A stretch of 64,000 bases of DNA from Candidatus Gastranaerophilales bacterium (GCA_944326565.1 CALVEL010000001.1:124001-188000); one strand, 5' to 3'; shown: positions 44,865 through 54,359, counted from the stretch's first letter. Notes: generated from the sequence alone by a model not told the origin. Program-made: numbers and translations.

Positions 44865-45605
44865 TTAATTTAACTTTTGGGCTATTAAAATTATCGGAGT
44901 ATATGTGAGAGTTGTCTTTTCAAAAGTCTTTTTGTACTTTTGGCAAAAATCTTTTACATCAGAAAATTCCCAATGTCTTCCAGAAAGGGAATTCACTCCG
45001 GTGTTTTTTAAATGATATAACAGTTCTAAGGGAGTATTAAATTCAATGACTTTTTTGTATGATTGTAATTTTAGAATCTTATAATTTTTTTCAAGAATTT
45101 TTTTTAGATCTTTTTCAGATTTATATTCAAGAGAAATTCCGGTGAGGGTTTTTAATTCTAAAAAATTTTCATCGGAAAAAGTAGTAAAAGCAAGAATACC
45201 GTTTTTATTTAATAAAGTCTTATATTTTAAGACTACTTCATCAAGATTTTTGAACCACTGAAACATTGCATTTGAAATAATCAAATCAAATGTAGTATGA
45301 GGGGAAATTTTCTGTGCATTTCCTGATATAAAAGTGTAGTTTGGTAATATTTTATCAAGGTATTTTTTCGATTTTTCAGACAAATCATTTGCAAAGTATG
45401 ATTTAAACAAAAGTTTTTCTTTTAATTGTTTTGTCAAAAGTCCTGTACCACAACCGAGTTCAAGAATATTTGTGTAGTTTTTTCTTATTAAGGCTGTTTC
45501 TTCTGCCAAAATCTCAGCTAAAAACTTTTGGACAATTGCATTTTCATCATATTTATCCATACTTTTTTCAAAATGAGATTTTATTATTTTGGGATTAATT
45601 TGCAT
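44865..45605 (-). CDS. bioC: Malonyl-ACP O-methyltransferase BioC
   Basis: SAM-dependent methyltransferase that caps malonyl-ACP to start pimelate synthesis for biotin. 246 residues. SAM motif I is LELGCGTGLLTKQL (about 47-60), post-I is ANDLSEKSK, and IISNAMFQWF matches the typical BioC motif. TLLNKNGILAFTTF and the insertion before the last strand are also BioC-like. Last gene of bioF-bioG-bioC on the minus strand, 25 bases after bioG. Confidence 0.92.
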   Translation of the reverse strand: MQINPKIIKSHFEKSMDKYDENAIVQKFLAEILAEETALIRKNYTNILELGCGTGLLTKQLKEKLLFKSYFANDLSEKSKKYLDKILPNYTFISGNAQKISPHTTFDLIISNAMFQWFKNLDEVVLKYKTLLNKNGILAFTTFSDENFLELKTLTGISLEYKSEKDLKKILEKNYKILKLQSYKKVIEFNTPLELLYHLKNTGVNSLSGRHWEFSDVKDFCQKYKKTFEKTTLTYTPIILIAQKLN

Positions 45606-45630
45606 TTATTTTTGATTTTTATTTATTAAG

Positions 45631-46293
45631 CTATTCGGCTGTGCTAATAATATCACTCCAGCTTTCAAAATTATAGAACGGAAAGTGTCCGCTTTCAAGT
45701 AATTTATATGGAGCATTTTTTTGCCAAAAATTTATTTGATTCGTTGTAGGAATTATTTTATCAAACTTACTTATCAGTGCAAAGTCATAGAAATTTTCGT
45801 ATTTCAGATTGTTTAATTTTATTCTTTCATATAAAGCTTTTAATTCATTTTCTCTGTTTTCAATAGTCCGTTCAACAGGAGTTTTTAAGTATGTTTCAAG
45901 TTCTTCATCTTTATAGAATATATTCTGATAGAATTTACCTTCCAGTCCAGTCTTTGCATGTCGAAGAGTTAATAAAAAAGGTTTTTGAGGTATTCCAAAA
46001 TTGTCATCTACAGGAAAAGGTGTTCCGTTAATTGCAATATTTTTGTCAAATTTGGTAAGATTTTTCTGTATTTGATAAGCCGTAAATACCCCCATAGACC
46101 AAGTTATAAGATATTTATTTGAATAGTCTTTAATTTCTTCAGGCAAATTGCTAACTTCATTGTAGTCATATACAAACAATATATCGAAATCTTTACATTT
46201 TAAAAATTCAAACGGTTTGTAATCAAAACTCCAGCCTGCGAAAAATACTATAAGTTTGTCGTTATTTTCCTTGTTAAGCCAATGATATTGCAT
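45631..46293 (-). CDS. bioG: Pimeloyl-ACP methyl ester esterase BioG
   Basis: 220-residue alpha/beta hydrolase of the BioG (DUF452) type that removes the methyl cap made by BioC. Landmarks: IVFFAGWSFD near the N-terminus, nucleophile S66 in TWSMGVF, AINGTPFPVDDNFGIP, and the catalytic His near the end (ESGHFPFYNF). Its start overlaps the bioF end by 46 bases in another frame. The BioG class replaces BioH in some lineages. Confidence 0.92.
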   Translation of the reverse strand: MQYHWLNKENNDKLIVFFAGWSFDYKPFEFLKCKDFDILFVYDYNEVSNLPEEIKDYSNKYLITWSMGVFTAYQIQKNLTKFDKNIAINGTPFPVDDNFGIPQKPFLLTLRHAKTGLEGKFYQNIFYKDEELETYLKTPVERTIENRENELKALYERIKLNNLKYENFYDFALISKFDKIIPTTNQINFWQKNAPYKLLESGHFPFYNFESWSDIISTAE

Positions 46294-47390
46294 AAATTTT
46301 CTATATCCTTTTCTTCAATTTCAGTAGTTAATGACAGCCTAAGTCTTGATGTTCCTTCTGGTACTGTAGGCGGTCTTATCGGTAGTGTAAAATATCCATT
46401 GTCAAATAGTCTTTTGCATACCTGCTCAGTCTCAGCGTTTTCACCTATAATGACAGGTATTATATGGCTGTCACTACCAAGACTTCTACCTAATTTAAGC
46501 ATCTTTTGCCTTTTTTCGAAAGTATAAGGTAGTTTATTTTCAATAATCCATTTTGAAAAAGCAATATTTATAGGTGGTAGAGCTGTTGAAAAAATAAAAG
46601 ATCGTGCTTTATTTATCAGGTAATCGATTAAGACTTTCTTGCCAACGGCAAAAGCCCCCATAGATCCGATAGCTTTGCCAAAAGTTCCTATAAGTAAATC
46701 AATTTCTTCTAAAATACCAAGTTGTTCACATACTCCTAGTCCTTTTTCCCCAAAAACGCCGAATGCATGTGCTTCATCTACCATAAGCATACAATTATAT
46801 TTTTTTTTCAATTCAATTATTCTTTTTAAATCTGCAATGTCTCCATCCATAGAAAATACACTTTCAGTTATGATTATTGCGTTATTAAAATTTTTGCGCT
46901 CTCTTGCTAATAATTTTTCAAGACTTTCCATGTTATTGTGAATATATCTAAAGAACTTCCCTTTTGATAACTGCATACCGTCAATTATGCTGGCATGATT
47001 GAGCTTATCAGAAAAAATAACATCATTTTTATCAATAATTGAACTGGTGATACCTACGTTAGCGTGGTATCCGCTGTTGAATAAAAGAGCCTTTTCTTTT
47101 CGAAAAATTTTGCAAAGCAAATCTTCTAGTTCAATATATACAGGCAAATTCCCGGTTAAAAGTCTTGCAGACGCACTGCCTAAAGGATATTTACAGCCTG
47201 CATCATCTAAAAATTCTTTAGTGATTTCCCTGTTATCAGCAAATCCGAGGTAATTGTTGGAAGATAAATTTAGCAGTTTTCTTCCTTTGTAATAAATATA
47301 TTTTTGATCTTTATTTTCAAAATCTTTAATATCTCTAAAATGTGAATTAGAAACTAAAAGATTAATTTTCTCAAGATAGTCTTCATACAT
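46248..47390 (-). CDS. bioF: 8-amino-7-oxononanoate synthase BioF
   Basis: PLP enzyme joining pimeloyl-ACP and alanine. 380 residues. Motifs: LNLSSNNYLGFADN, the glycine-rich SASARLLTGN, VDEAHAFGVFGEKG and the PLP-lysine segment IGTFGKAIGSMGAF (about 232-245). C-terminal PPTVPEGTSRLRLSL is typical. First gene of bioF-bioG-bioC; bioA, bioD and bioB are not in the window. Confidence 0.94.
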   Translation of the reverse strand: MYEDYLEKINLLVSNSHFRDIKDFENKDQKYIYYKGRKLLNLSSNNYLGFADNREITKEFLDDAGCKYPLGSASARLLTGNLPVYIELEDLLCKIFRKEKALLFNSGYHANVGITSSIIDKNDVIFSDKLNHASIIDGMQLSKGKFFRYIHNNMESLEKLLARERKNFNNAIIITESVFSMDGDIADLKRIIELKKKYNCMLMVDEAHAFGVFGEKGLGVCEQLGILEEIDLLIGTFGKAIGSMGAFAVGKKVLIDYLINKARSFIFSTALPPINIAFSKWIIENKLPYTFEKRQKMLKLGRSLGSDSHIIPVIIGENAETEQVCKRLFDNGYFTLPIRPPTVPEGTSRLRLSLTTEIEEKDIENLCNIIGLTRKITTNL

Positions 47391-47496
47391 ATTATAATTC
47401 TAATTCAAACAATAATTCCTGTCATAAAGAATAAATTTAATTCGGTAAAATGTTAATTTTTGTAAATATTTTTTAAAATATTGAAATAATAGCAAC

Positions 47497-47514
47497 AAAT
47501 AAAACTTTATATAT
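47497..47514 (+). promoter_or_regulatory. Shared promoter-like motif, copy 1
   Basis: An 18-base block AAATAAAACTTTATATAT is identical to 49050-49067 and lies 27 bases before ATG 47542 (26 bases in the second copy). No good sigma70 -35 is at standard distance, so an unusual promoter or activator site is possible. Confidence 0.5.
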
Positions 47515-47541
47515 TTAAGAAAGCAAACAAAGGAGAGAGTT

Positions 47542-48909
47542 ATGGTCGATATATCAGGAGACTTTAATGCAAGAATAAAAGCCCTCAATAATAAGAATAA
47601 TCAGGCTGCATCATCCGGTAAAACTTCAAATACTGGTAATCAAGATACAAGAATGAGTAAAGATGGCAGTATTTTTGCCGGCGGTAAAGTTTCTACGTCT
47701 GCAACGGCCAGAACTGAACAAAATAAACAACCTGATGCGACATCAACAAGCACTTCAAATGCTAGAAATGTCCTTTCACAAGCAAAAAATGATGAGGCAA
47801 AAGGTGGTTCAGGTGTAAGAGGTTTTATTAATTCAGCTTCTCAATACTCACAACAAGCTTCAGCAGCAACTGATGAAGCACAAAATATATCTCAGTCAAT
47901 GGCTGATGGAGAGGCTGAGCTTAATAAAGATTTAACTAAGTTCAATAAAACTGTAACAACACAGAATAAAATGCAAAAACAAAACAGTGAACGTATTTCA
48001 AAGAATGAAGCACAAGTAACTGAGCTACAAAACAGACTGCAAAGCGCTGTCGAAACTCGAAATGCAATGGGTGCAAATGGCGGATTTATGGGCGATGGTA
48101 CCAGTGATATAAATGGTATGACAGCAGAATTGGAGTCATTAGGTACTGTTAATGCAGATTTGCAAACCAAGACAAATTCTTCAGCAAAACAAGTAAAAAA
48201 TGGCTATAAAACGATGACAAAATCGTCTAAAAATCTTCAAAAACAAGCTGCATCTTATAATAGGGTAACAACAAGTGCATTAGCATTAAATTCAAAAACT
48301 CAGGCAGCGACAGCTGATGGAATAAAAAAATCACAGACATTAAATGTTACAGGACAAGTTACAACTACTGTTGGTTCTGGACTTCAAGCAACAGGTCAGG
48401 CACTAAGTTCTAATCCATATACAGCAGCTGCAGGTCAAGTTTTGACATATTGCGGTATAGGAGCACAAACATCAGGTGGTGTTATGACAGCTGTTGGTAC
48501 ACAGGGGCAGACTGCCGGAACTAATACTATGGGTAATTTGACAACCGCAGCTGCAAATTTGAATAAAGCAAATACTGTAATTAATAAAACAGAAAACTCT
48601 GTTGATAAAATAGAAAAAGATTATACAAAAACAAATAAAACTTTTGATAAAGAAACTAAAAAGACAACACAACAATTGAATAGAATAAATCAAGAAATTG
48701 AAACTTCAGAGCAAGACCTTCAGGAAGTTCAAGGCTCTGAACAAAATCAGGAAAATAAAGGCACTTTAGGTGTAAATGGACAGCCTCAACAATCATCTTT
48801 AGTAACATCACCTTTTGCAAATGATTCTCAACAAGCAGGAAATACCGGTGATATGAATAACGGTACAACTTTTGCAAATAATGATGAGCTTATTAAGAAG
48901 AAAAAATAA
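47542..48909 (+). CDS. Coiled-coil protein with hydrophobic middle, tandem paralogue 1
   Basis: 455 residues, no signal peptide, family not recognised. Layout: conserved N-terminus MVDISGDF with RMSKDGSIFAGG, a low-complexity Ser/Thr/Asn stretch, a coiled coil (about 110-250), a Gly/Ala/Thr-rich amphipathic to hydrophobic region (about 265-330, SNPYTAAAGQVLTYCGIGAQ), a second coiled coil (about 335-400) and a polar tail. It is about 50% alike to the neighbour at 49094. The coiled coil - hydrophobic - coiled coil order resembles type III translocators, but sequence similarity cannot be shown. A flagellar-type export operon lies in the same window. GGAGAG precedes the ATG. Confidence 0.8.
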   Translation: MVDISGDFNARIKALNNKNNQAASSGKTSNTGNQDTRMSKDGSIFAGGKVSTSATARTEQNKQPDATSTSTSNARNVLSQAKNDEAKGGSGVRGFINSASQYSQQASAATDEAQNISQSMADGEAELNKDLTKFNKTVTTQNKMQKQNSERISKNEAQVTELQNRLQSAVETRNAMGANGGFMGDGTSDINGMTAELESLGTVNADLQTKTNSSAKQVKNGYKTMTKSSKNLQKQAASYNRVTTSALALNSKTQAATADGIKKSQTLNVTGQVTTTVGSGLQATGQALSSNPYTAAAGQVLTYCGIGAQTSGGVMTAVGTQGQTAGTNTMGNLTTAAANLNKANTVINKTENSVDKIEKDYTKTNKTFDKETKKTTQQLNRINQEIETSEQDLQEVQGSEQNQENKGTLGVNGQPQQSSLVTSPFANDSQQAGNTGDMNNGTTFANNDELIKKKK

Positions 48910-48930
48910 TCAAATAAATTTTTAAAAAAT

Positions 48931-48979
48931 AATTCAAACAAAATCCTAACTATTTATTGGTTAGGATTTTGTTTGAATT
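48931..48979 (+). terminator. Long hairpin terminator between the tandem paralogues
   Basis: A perfect 20-bp stem (48931-48950 and 48960-48979, ends AATTCAAACA/TGTTTGAATT) with a 9-base loop. The symmetry works in both directions. Confidence 0.8.
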
Positions 48980-49049
48980 TGTGGAGTAAAATTATTATAT
49001 ATTTATTAACTTTTGTAAAAAGTTAACTTGTTTCTGAAATAGCAGTAAT

Positions 49050-49067
49050 AAATAAAACTTTATATAT
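49050..49067 (+). promoter_or_regulatory. Shared promoter-like motif, copy 2
   Basis: Identical to 47497-47514 and placed at nearly the same distance (26 bases) before ATG 49094; the flanking GAAATA and AGCA strings are also alike. Confidence 0.5.
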
Positions 49068-49093
49068 ATAAGAGAGCTAATCAGGAGCGAGTT

Positions 49094-50470
49094 ATGGTCG
49101 ATATTTCAGGAGACATTGGAATAAGACTGAAGAGCTTGCAAACCCAGAAAGGTCAAACTAAAACAACAAGGTCTGCCGGTTTGCAAGATCCTCGTATGAG
49201 TCGTAACGGAAGTATATTTGCTGGTATGACCGGTCAAGTTTCAACTACAGCAGCTGTCAGATCTAATCAAGATGCTAATTCAGCTGAAGTTTCAAGAAGT
49301 ACTTCTTCTGCTAAGAGTGCACTTTCCAGCGCAAAATCAGGTGAAGCTAGTGGTACTTCAGCAATGAACAGTTTTACCAGTGAGGCTAATACTTATTATC
49401 AGGATGCAGGGGATGCATCAGATACAGCAAACTCTACAAAAAAAACGCTTGATAAAGCTCAAAAAACTTTAAATAAAGATCTTACAAAATATAACAAGTC
49501 TATGGAGACTCAAAAGAAAGTCCAAGAGCAGAATGCCGAAACGATTTCTCAAAATGAAGGTCAAATGACAGAGCTCCAGTCAAGACTGCAAAATGCGCTG
49601 GCATCAAGGAATGCACTTGGTACTAATGCCGGATTTATGGGGGATGGTACAAGTGATATAAATGCAATATCAACAGAATTAGAAGCGTTGGGAGCTTCTA
49701 ATTCCCAATTACAGACGAGTGTAACGACATCTGCAAACCAAGTAAAATCAAGTTATAAAACAATGACAAAGTCGTCAAAAAATCTTCAAAAACAAGCAAC
49801 GAAGATGAATAAAGTGACAACTAACGCAATAGCAGTAAATTCTAGAGCCCAAACAGCTACTTTAGATGGTACTAAAAAAGCTCAGAAGCTCACTGTTAGC
49901 GGTCAAATAACAACAACAACAGGCACCGGTTTAGAAGGAACAGGGCTTGTTATGATGTCTAATACCGCGACATTAGCTGCAGGTAAAGTTTTAATGTTTT
50001 GTGGTATAGGAGTATCAACATCAGGAGGTGTTATGACAGCTGTTGGTACAGCAGGCCAAAGTACTGGCAGTAATACATCAACAAGTTTAGTTTCAGCAGC
50101 AGCAAGTTTAAATAGTGCTTCAAAAAGTGCAGGTAATGCTAATAAAACCGCTACTACAGTTACTAAGAATGTAAATAATATTGAAAAAAATGTTGATAAA
50201 ATTGTAGATTCAAATATAGAAAGTATAAATAATTTTGATGGTCAAATAGATGCTACGAGAACTCAATTTGCACAGGTCTCAGGAGCGAAGTCAAAAGATA
50301 ATGATGAACAATCAAATGGAACTTTTGGAATGGCGCAAGATCCATCAGGTACAGTTATGGCTTCATATGCACAAGTCTCCGGTCATTATGGTGCTATGCA
50401 AAATGCTGATAATTCCAATGCATTACAGCCAAATAGCGGAAATAATTTGAAAAAAAATAAGCAGGTATAG
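49094..50470 (+). CDS. Coiled-coil protein with hydrophobic middle, tandem paralogue 2
   Basis: 458 residues with the same plan as 47542: MVDISGDI start, RMSRNGSIFAGM, coiled coil (KTLDKAQKTLNKDLTKYNK region), the nearly invariant GFMGDGTSDIN and YKTMTKSSKNLQKQA, a Gly/Ala/Met hydrophobic segment (LAAGKVLMFCGIGVSTSGG) and a second coiled coil. Best conserved are the central 150-260 and the hydrophobic part; the tails differ. Duplication followed by divergence, each copy retaining its own promoter motif and ribosome site, suggests both are expressed. Function unknown. Confidence 0.8.
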   Translation: MVDISGDIGIRLKSLQTQKGQTKTTRSAGLQDPRMSRNGSIFAGMTGQVSTTAAVRSNQDANSAEVSRSTSSAKSALSSAKSGEASGTSAMNSFTSEANTYYQDAGDASDTANSTKKTLDKAQKTLNKDLTKYNKSMETQKKVQEQNAETISQNEGQMTELQSRLQNALASRNALGTNAGFMGDGTSDINAISTELEALGASNSQLQTSVTTSANQVKSSYKTMTKSSKNLQKQATKMNKVTTNAIAVNSRAQTATLDGTKKAQKLTVSGQITTTTGTGLEGTGLVMMSNTATLAAGKVLMFCGIGVSTSGGVMTAVGTAGQSTGSNTSTSLVSAAASLNSASKSAGNANKTATTVTKNVNNIEKNVDKIVDSNIESINNFDGQIDATRTQFAQVSGAKSKDNDEQSNGTFGMAQDPSGTVMASYAQVSGHYGAMQNADNSNALQPNSGNNLKKNKQV

Positions 50471-50551
50471 ATATTCATAGATTTAGCCGATTGTACTGTT
50501 GTTTAAAATAATGTACAATTGGGAATGAGAGTAATATAAGGAGATACCCGT

Positions 50552-51232
50552 TTGGTTTGTCGTTTTGGTAAGAAGAATAAGTTTAGTTGGGCATTTACAT
50601 TGCCGGAATTTATTCTGACAATGGGTATTATAGGGATTGTTGCTTCTTTAACTTATTCCGGTTTGCAAAGACATGCAGAGGAGCAGAAAAGTGCTGTTGC
50701 AATAAAAAAAATATATTCAGTACTCTCTCAAGTCACTTTATATGTGATAAAAGATCATGATTCATCAATAAACTGGGATTTGGAGGGATACTCTCATGAT
50801 GCATCAGAAAAAGCTTTTAATTATTATGAGCCTTATTTCAAGACTGTAAGAATTTGTTCAAATGATCCAGGCTGCTGGAGGTATCCGTCTTGGTATTTGA
50901 GTGGTTATCCTTATTTAAAGGAAACTGAATTTTATAATTATATGTTTACTTTGGCAGATGGTATGAATGTAATTATCAATGTATATCCCCCAGAAATTGT
51001 AATGAGAGATTTCGGTGTCAAAGTTGATCGCCCTACAGTTGTATTTTTGGCGGATATAAACGGCGATAATCTTCCTAATACCATGGGAAAAGATATATTT
51101 GCGTTTGTTCTTAGAGGAGATGCAATTGTCCCTAGCGGAGTAGATGACTCATACAGTTGTAACGTTAAAAGTACAGGATTAACTTGTACATCTCGAGTAA
51201 TTAATGATAATTACGAATTTAGATATTACTAA
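50552..51232 (+). CDS. Prepilin-like protein (TTG start)
   Basis: 226-residue type IV prepilin-like protein. The leader MVCRFGKKNKFSWA precedes FTLPEFILTMGIIGIVASL: the +5 Glu is present but Leu-Ala is replaced by Leu-Pro, and the site before F is Ala rather than Gly. The head carries two Cys pairs (CSNDPGC and SCNVKSTGLTC) and the shared NGDNLPNTMGKDIFAF motif. TTG 50552 with AAGGAG 8 bases upstream is the only good start. The terminator at 51231 follows immediately. Confidence 0.83.
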   Translation: MVCRFGKKNKFSWAFTLPEFILTMGIIGIVASLTYSGLQRHAEEQKSAVAIKKIYSVLSQVTLYVIKDHDSSINWDLEGYSHDASEKAFNYYEPYFKTVRICSNDPGCWRYPSWYLSGYPYLKETEFYNYMFTLADGMNVIINVYPPEIVMRDFGVKVDRPTVVFLADINGDNLPNTMGKDIFAFVLRGDAIVPSGVDDSYSCNVKSTGLTCTSRVINDNYEFRYY

Positions 51233-51260
51233 AAAAGAGCCTGTGTATAGGCTCTTTTTT
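51231..51260. terminator. Bidirectional terminator between prepilin and lysS
   Basis: Perfect 12-bp stem AAAAAAGAGCCT/AGGCTCTTTTTT (51231-51242 and 51249-51260) with loop GTGTAT; the A and T flanks serve both strands. Confidence 0.9.
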
Positions 51261-51282
51261 AGTTCAAAGGTTTAATTGCATT

Positions 51283-52782
51283 TTAATTTTTCTTTTTTAA
51301 TGTTGGGAATGCAATTACATCTCTTATTGACGGAGAATTTGTCAAAAGCATAACAATTCTGTCAATACCGATTCCAAGCCCGCCAGCTGGAGGCATACCA
51401 TGTTCAAGAGCACAAATAAAATCTTCATCAATTTCCATTGCTTCTTCATCTCCGTTTGCTTTAGCCCTAGCTTGTGCTTCAAATCTCATTCTTTGATCGA
51501 TTGGATCTGTTAATTCAGAAAATGCGTTTGCAATTTCCCATCCGTTTACGCGAGTTTCAAAACGCTCAGTCAATCTTTCGTTGTCTCGGTGCACTTTTGC
51601 AAGTGGTGAAATATCTCTTGGGTAATCAATAATGTGAACTGGTTGAATTAAATGCGGTTCTACTTTTTCTTCAAAAATTAAATCTAGCACCTGCCCCCAA
51701 TTCTCACATTCAGAAGCATCAATTCCGATAGATTTTGCTTTTAGTTTTGCTTCTTCTACAGTAAATATATTGTTGAAGTCAATATCGGTATATTCTTTTA
51801 TTGCTCCAAGCATTGTTTTTCTATCCCAAGGCGGTGTCAAATCAATTTCATTTTCACCATATTGAATTTTCATTGTTCCCAAAAGTTCTTGAGCAATAGA
51901 TGAAACCAGATTTTCTGTAAGCACCATCATATCATTATAATCAACGTATGCTTGATATAATTCCATCATTGTAAATTCAGGGTTATGACGGATGTCGATA
52001 CCTTCATTTCTAAAACTTCTGTTGATTTCAAATATTTTTTCAGAGACTCCTCCAACCATAAGCCTTTTTAAATAAAGCTCAGGTGCAATCCTTAAATACA
52101 TATCCATATCTAGAGTGTTGTGGTGTGTAATAAAAGGTCTTGCGTTAGCTCCACCTGCTTGAGGATGAAGCATTGGTGTCTCAACTTCTAAAAATCCTTG
52201 TTTTGTCAGATGTTCTCTTATTTTTTGGATTATTTTACTTCTTAATACAAAAGTTTTTCTAACATCTTCATTTACAATCATATCAACATATCTTTGACGA
52301 TATCTTGTCTCAACGTCAGTTAGTCCATGGAATTTTTCGGGCAATGGAAGAAGTGATTTTGAAAGAATTTTTAATGAGGTTGCTTTGATTGAAAGTTCTC
52401 CTCTTGGGGTTCTTCTTATTGTTCCTTTAAATCCAACTATATCACCTATGTCTATTAATTTTAGTATTTTCAGCTGGTCTTCTGATAGATTCTCTTTATG
52501 TGAAAAAATCTGAATTTTCCCTGTTGCATCCATTAAGTCGATGAACATTCCTGAATTTCTTATAGCCATTACGCGTCCTGCAACGGAGTATTTATCTTCA
52601 GTTTCGACACCAGCTTCAAGAGATTTGTATTTTTCTTGTAGATCAGTTGCATTTATATCTTTATCAAATGAATAAGGATATGGATTTACTCCTTTGTCTG
52701 CAAGATCTGCAAGCTTTTGAATACGAGTTTGTCTGATTTGTTCTATTGCTGAGTTTGGTTCGTTAGTTATTTGTTGTGTCAT
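51283..52782 (-). CDS. lysS: Lysine--tRNA ligase (class II)
   Basis: 499 residues, normal for bacterial LysRS. An N-terminal OB-fold anticodon domain (VAGRVMAIRNSGMFIDLMD) is followed by the class II core: motif 1 (FLEVETPMLHPQAGGANARP), motif 2 (FEINRSFRNEGID and HNPEFTMMELY) and motif 3 (GGLGIGIDRIVMLLTN). Transcribed downstream of pilT, but a terminator at 52840 separates them. Confidence 0.97.
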   Translation of the reverse strand: MTQQITNEPNSAIEQIRQTRIQKLADLADKGVNPYPYSFDKDINATDLQEKYKSLEAGVETEDKYSVAGRVMAIRNSGMFIDLMDATGKIQIFSHKENLSEDQLKILKLIDIGDIVGFKGTIRRTPRGELSIKATSLKILSKSLLPLPEKFHGLTDVETRYRQRYVDMIVNEDVRKTFVLRSKIIQKIREHLTKQGFLEVETPMLHPQAGGANARPFITHHNTLDMDMYLRIAPELYLKRLMVGGVSEKIFEINRSFRNEGIDIRHNPEFTMMELYQAYVDYNDMMVLTENLVSSIAQELLGTMKIQYGENEIDLTPPWDRKTMLGAIKEYTDIDFNNIFTVEEAKLKAKSIGIDASECENWGQVLDLIFEEKVEPHLIQPVHIIDYPRDISPLAKVHRDNERLTERFETRVNGWEIANAFSELTDPIDQRMRFEAQARAKANGDEEAMEIDEDFICALEHGMPPAGGLGIGIDRIVMLLTNSPSIRDVIAFPTLKKKN

Positions 52783-52839
52783 AATTTCCAGTTCCTTTTC
52801 AAGTTCTTAACACTACAAATAAATTTTAGCACAAACAAA

Positions 52840-52872
52840 AAAAGACCCGCATAAATTTGATACGGATCTTTT
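52840..52872 (-). terminator. Rho-independent terminator after pilT
   Basis: On the minus strand, a 10-bp stem with one mismatch (52863-52872 with 52840-52849), a 13-base loop and a run of seven T. Confidence 0.7.
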
Positions 52873-52892
52873 ATTATATTTTTATTTTCTCA

Positions 52893-53981
52893 CTATTCAG
52901 CTGTCACATTTGATTGGTAATCAATCATACGTTTGAATTCATCAGGTCTTGAAGTTTTTGATAGAGCATCTTCTAAAGAGATGTTACCGGCTTTATAGTG
53001 TCTAGCCAGTGCCATTTCAAGGGTTTGCATACCCATACCTGTATTCATCTGTATTGTAGAATATATTTGAGCTGCCTTGCTTTCTCGGATAAGGTTAGCA
53101 ATTGCTGGTGTTACAAGCATTATTTCCTGTGCCATCACACGCCCTTTCTTTTGACCGTTTGGCAGTGTTTTAGGAACAAGTGTCTGTGCAAATACGGCAA
53201 CAAGAGAGTTTGCAAGTTGTACACGAATTTGTTGTTGTTGTCCTTCGGGGAATACGTCAATGATACGGTCGATTGTCTGAGATGCTGATGAGGTGTGAAG
53301 TGTTCCGAATACCAAGTGACCTGTTTCAGCAGCAGTCAGCGCAAGAGAAATAGTTTCATGGTCTCTCATCTCACCTACTAGTATGATATCAGGGTCTTCA
53401 CGAAGTGCTGATTTAAGAGCATTAGCAAATGACCTTGTATCCATACCTAATTCACGTTGGTGAACTATACTTTTTTTAGATGGGTGAACAAATTCTATCG
53501 GGTCTTCAATTGTCAGAATATGTTCAGCTTTTGTATCGTTAATATAATCAATCATTGCAGCAAGTGTTGTTGATTTACCTGAACCTGTAGGACCTGTTAC
53601 CAAAATTAGTCCACGCGGTTTTTCTGATACTATTCTTACAATATCCGGCAATCCCAATTGATCAAAGGAGGGTACTTTGTCGGTAATTGTACGGAACGCA
53701 GCTGCATAATTTCCTTTGTCTTTGTAAAAGTTTACCCTGAAACGACTCAGACCTTCAATTCCGTAAGAAAAGTCCAATTCCCAGTTTTGTTCCAAAGTAC
53801 GTCTTTGTTCGTTTGATAACATTGGAAATAATAAATTTTCAACATCATCAGGTGAAAGCGGTTCCATATCAACACGTGTAAGTTTACCGTCTATTCTTAT
53901 TGCAGGCGGCAGGTCGCTTGATATATGCAAGTCACTTCCGCCTTCTTTAACTAACTTCTCTAATAGTTCCTCTATTACCAT
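52893..53981 (-). CDS. pilT: Type IV pilus retraction ATPase PilT
   Basis: 362-residue hexameric ATPase that depolymerises pili for twitching. Walker A GPTGSGKSTT (about 130), the Asp box EDPIEFVHPSK, Walker B DIILVGEMRD and the His box LTAAETGHLVFGTLHTSSA are typical of PilT. The C-terminal AIRNLIREXK-like retraction motif appears as AIANLIRESK. It is far from pilB (1196), as in many genomes. With PilT present the secretin/PilB/PilC machine is more likely a pilus than a pure secretion system. Confidence 0.95.
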   Translation of the reverse strand: MVIEELLEKLVKEGGSDLHISSDLPPAIRIDGKLTRVDMEPLSPDDVENLLFPMLSNEQRRTLEQNWELDFSYGIEGLSRFRVNFYKDKGNYAAAFRTITDKVPSFDQLGLPDIVRIVSEKPRGLILVTGPTGSGKSTTLAAMIDYINDTKAEHILTIEDPIEFVHPSKKSIVHQRELGMDTRSFANALKSALREDPDIILVGEMRDHETISLALTAAETGHLVFGTLHTSSASQTIDRIIDVFPEGQQQQIRVQLANSLVAVFAQTLVPKTLPNGQKKGRVMAQEIMLVTPAIANLIRESKAAQIYSTIQMNTGMGMQTLEMALARHYKAGNISLEDALSKTSRPDEFKRMIDYQSNVTAE

Positions 53982-54007
53982 TTTTTTTACCTGCCTTTAT
54001 TTGATTT

Positions 54008-54259
54008 TTAATCGTTAAATGTAATTAAAGCTTCATCCTCTTTCATTGCAAGTTCAATGAGAGTGTATGTCATATATGCACCAAGTGCAACGGCTTTGGG
54101 ATCTAAATCGGTATTATTTGCAGCTTCTATAATTGCTGTATTTATTTCAGGATTTTCTTCCTTTAAATAGTGTATCATTTTTTTTCGCCATGACGGCATA
54201 TCTTTGAATATTTCTGAAAAGACTTTTGCAGCCGTTTCTTCTGATACTATTGGTAGCAT
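54008..54259 (-). CDS. Small hypothetical protein
   Basis: 83 residues, helical and acidic (TAAKVFSEIFKDMPSWRKKM, then NTDLDPKAVALGAYMTYTLI). AGAGG lies 6 bases before the Met. It ends 26 bases before pilT and may be co-transcribed with it. No family recognised. It could be a small regulator or an adaptor, but nothing shows this. Confidence 0.65.
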   Translation of the reverse strand: MLPIVSEETAAKVFSEIFKDMPSWRKKMIHYLKEENPEINTAIIEAANNTDLDPKAVALGAYMTYTLIELAMKEDEALITFND

Positions 54260-54359
54260 ATTATACCTCTTATTATATTACATTCTAATTCTACATTACT
54301 TATCTTTTTTTAACAATAGATATTCATAAATAATCGTTTGTTTAGTGTATAATTAATTT

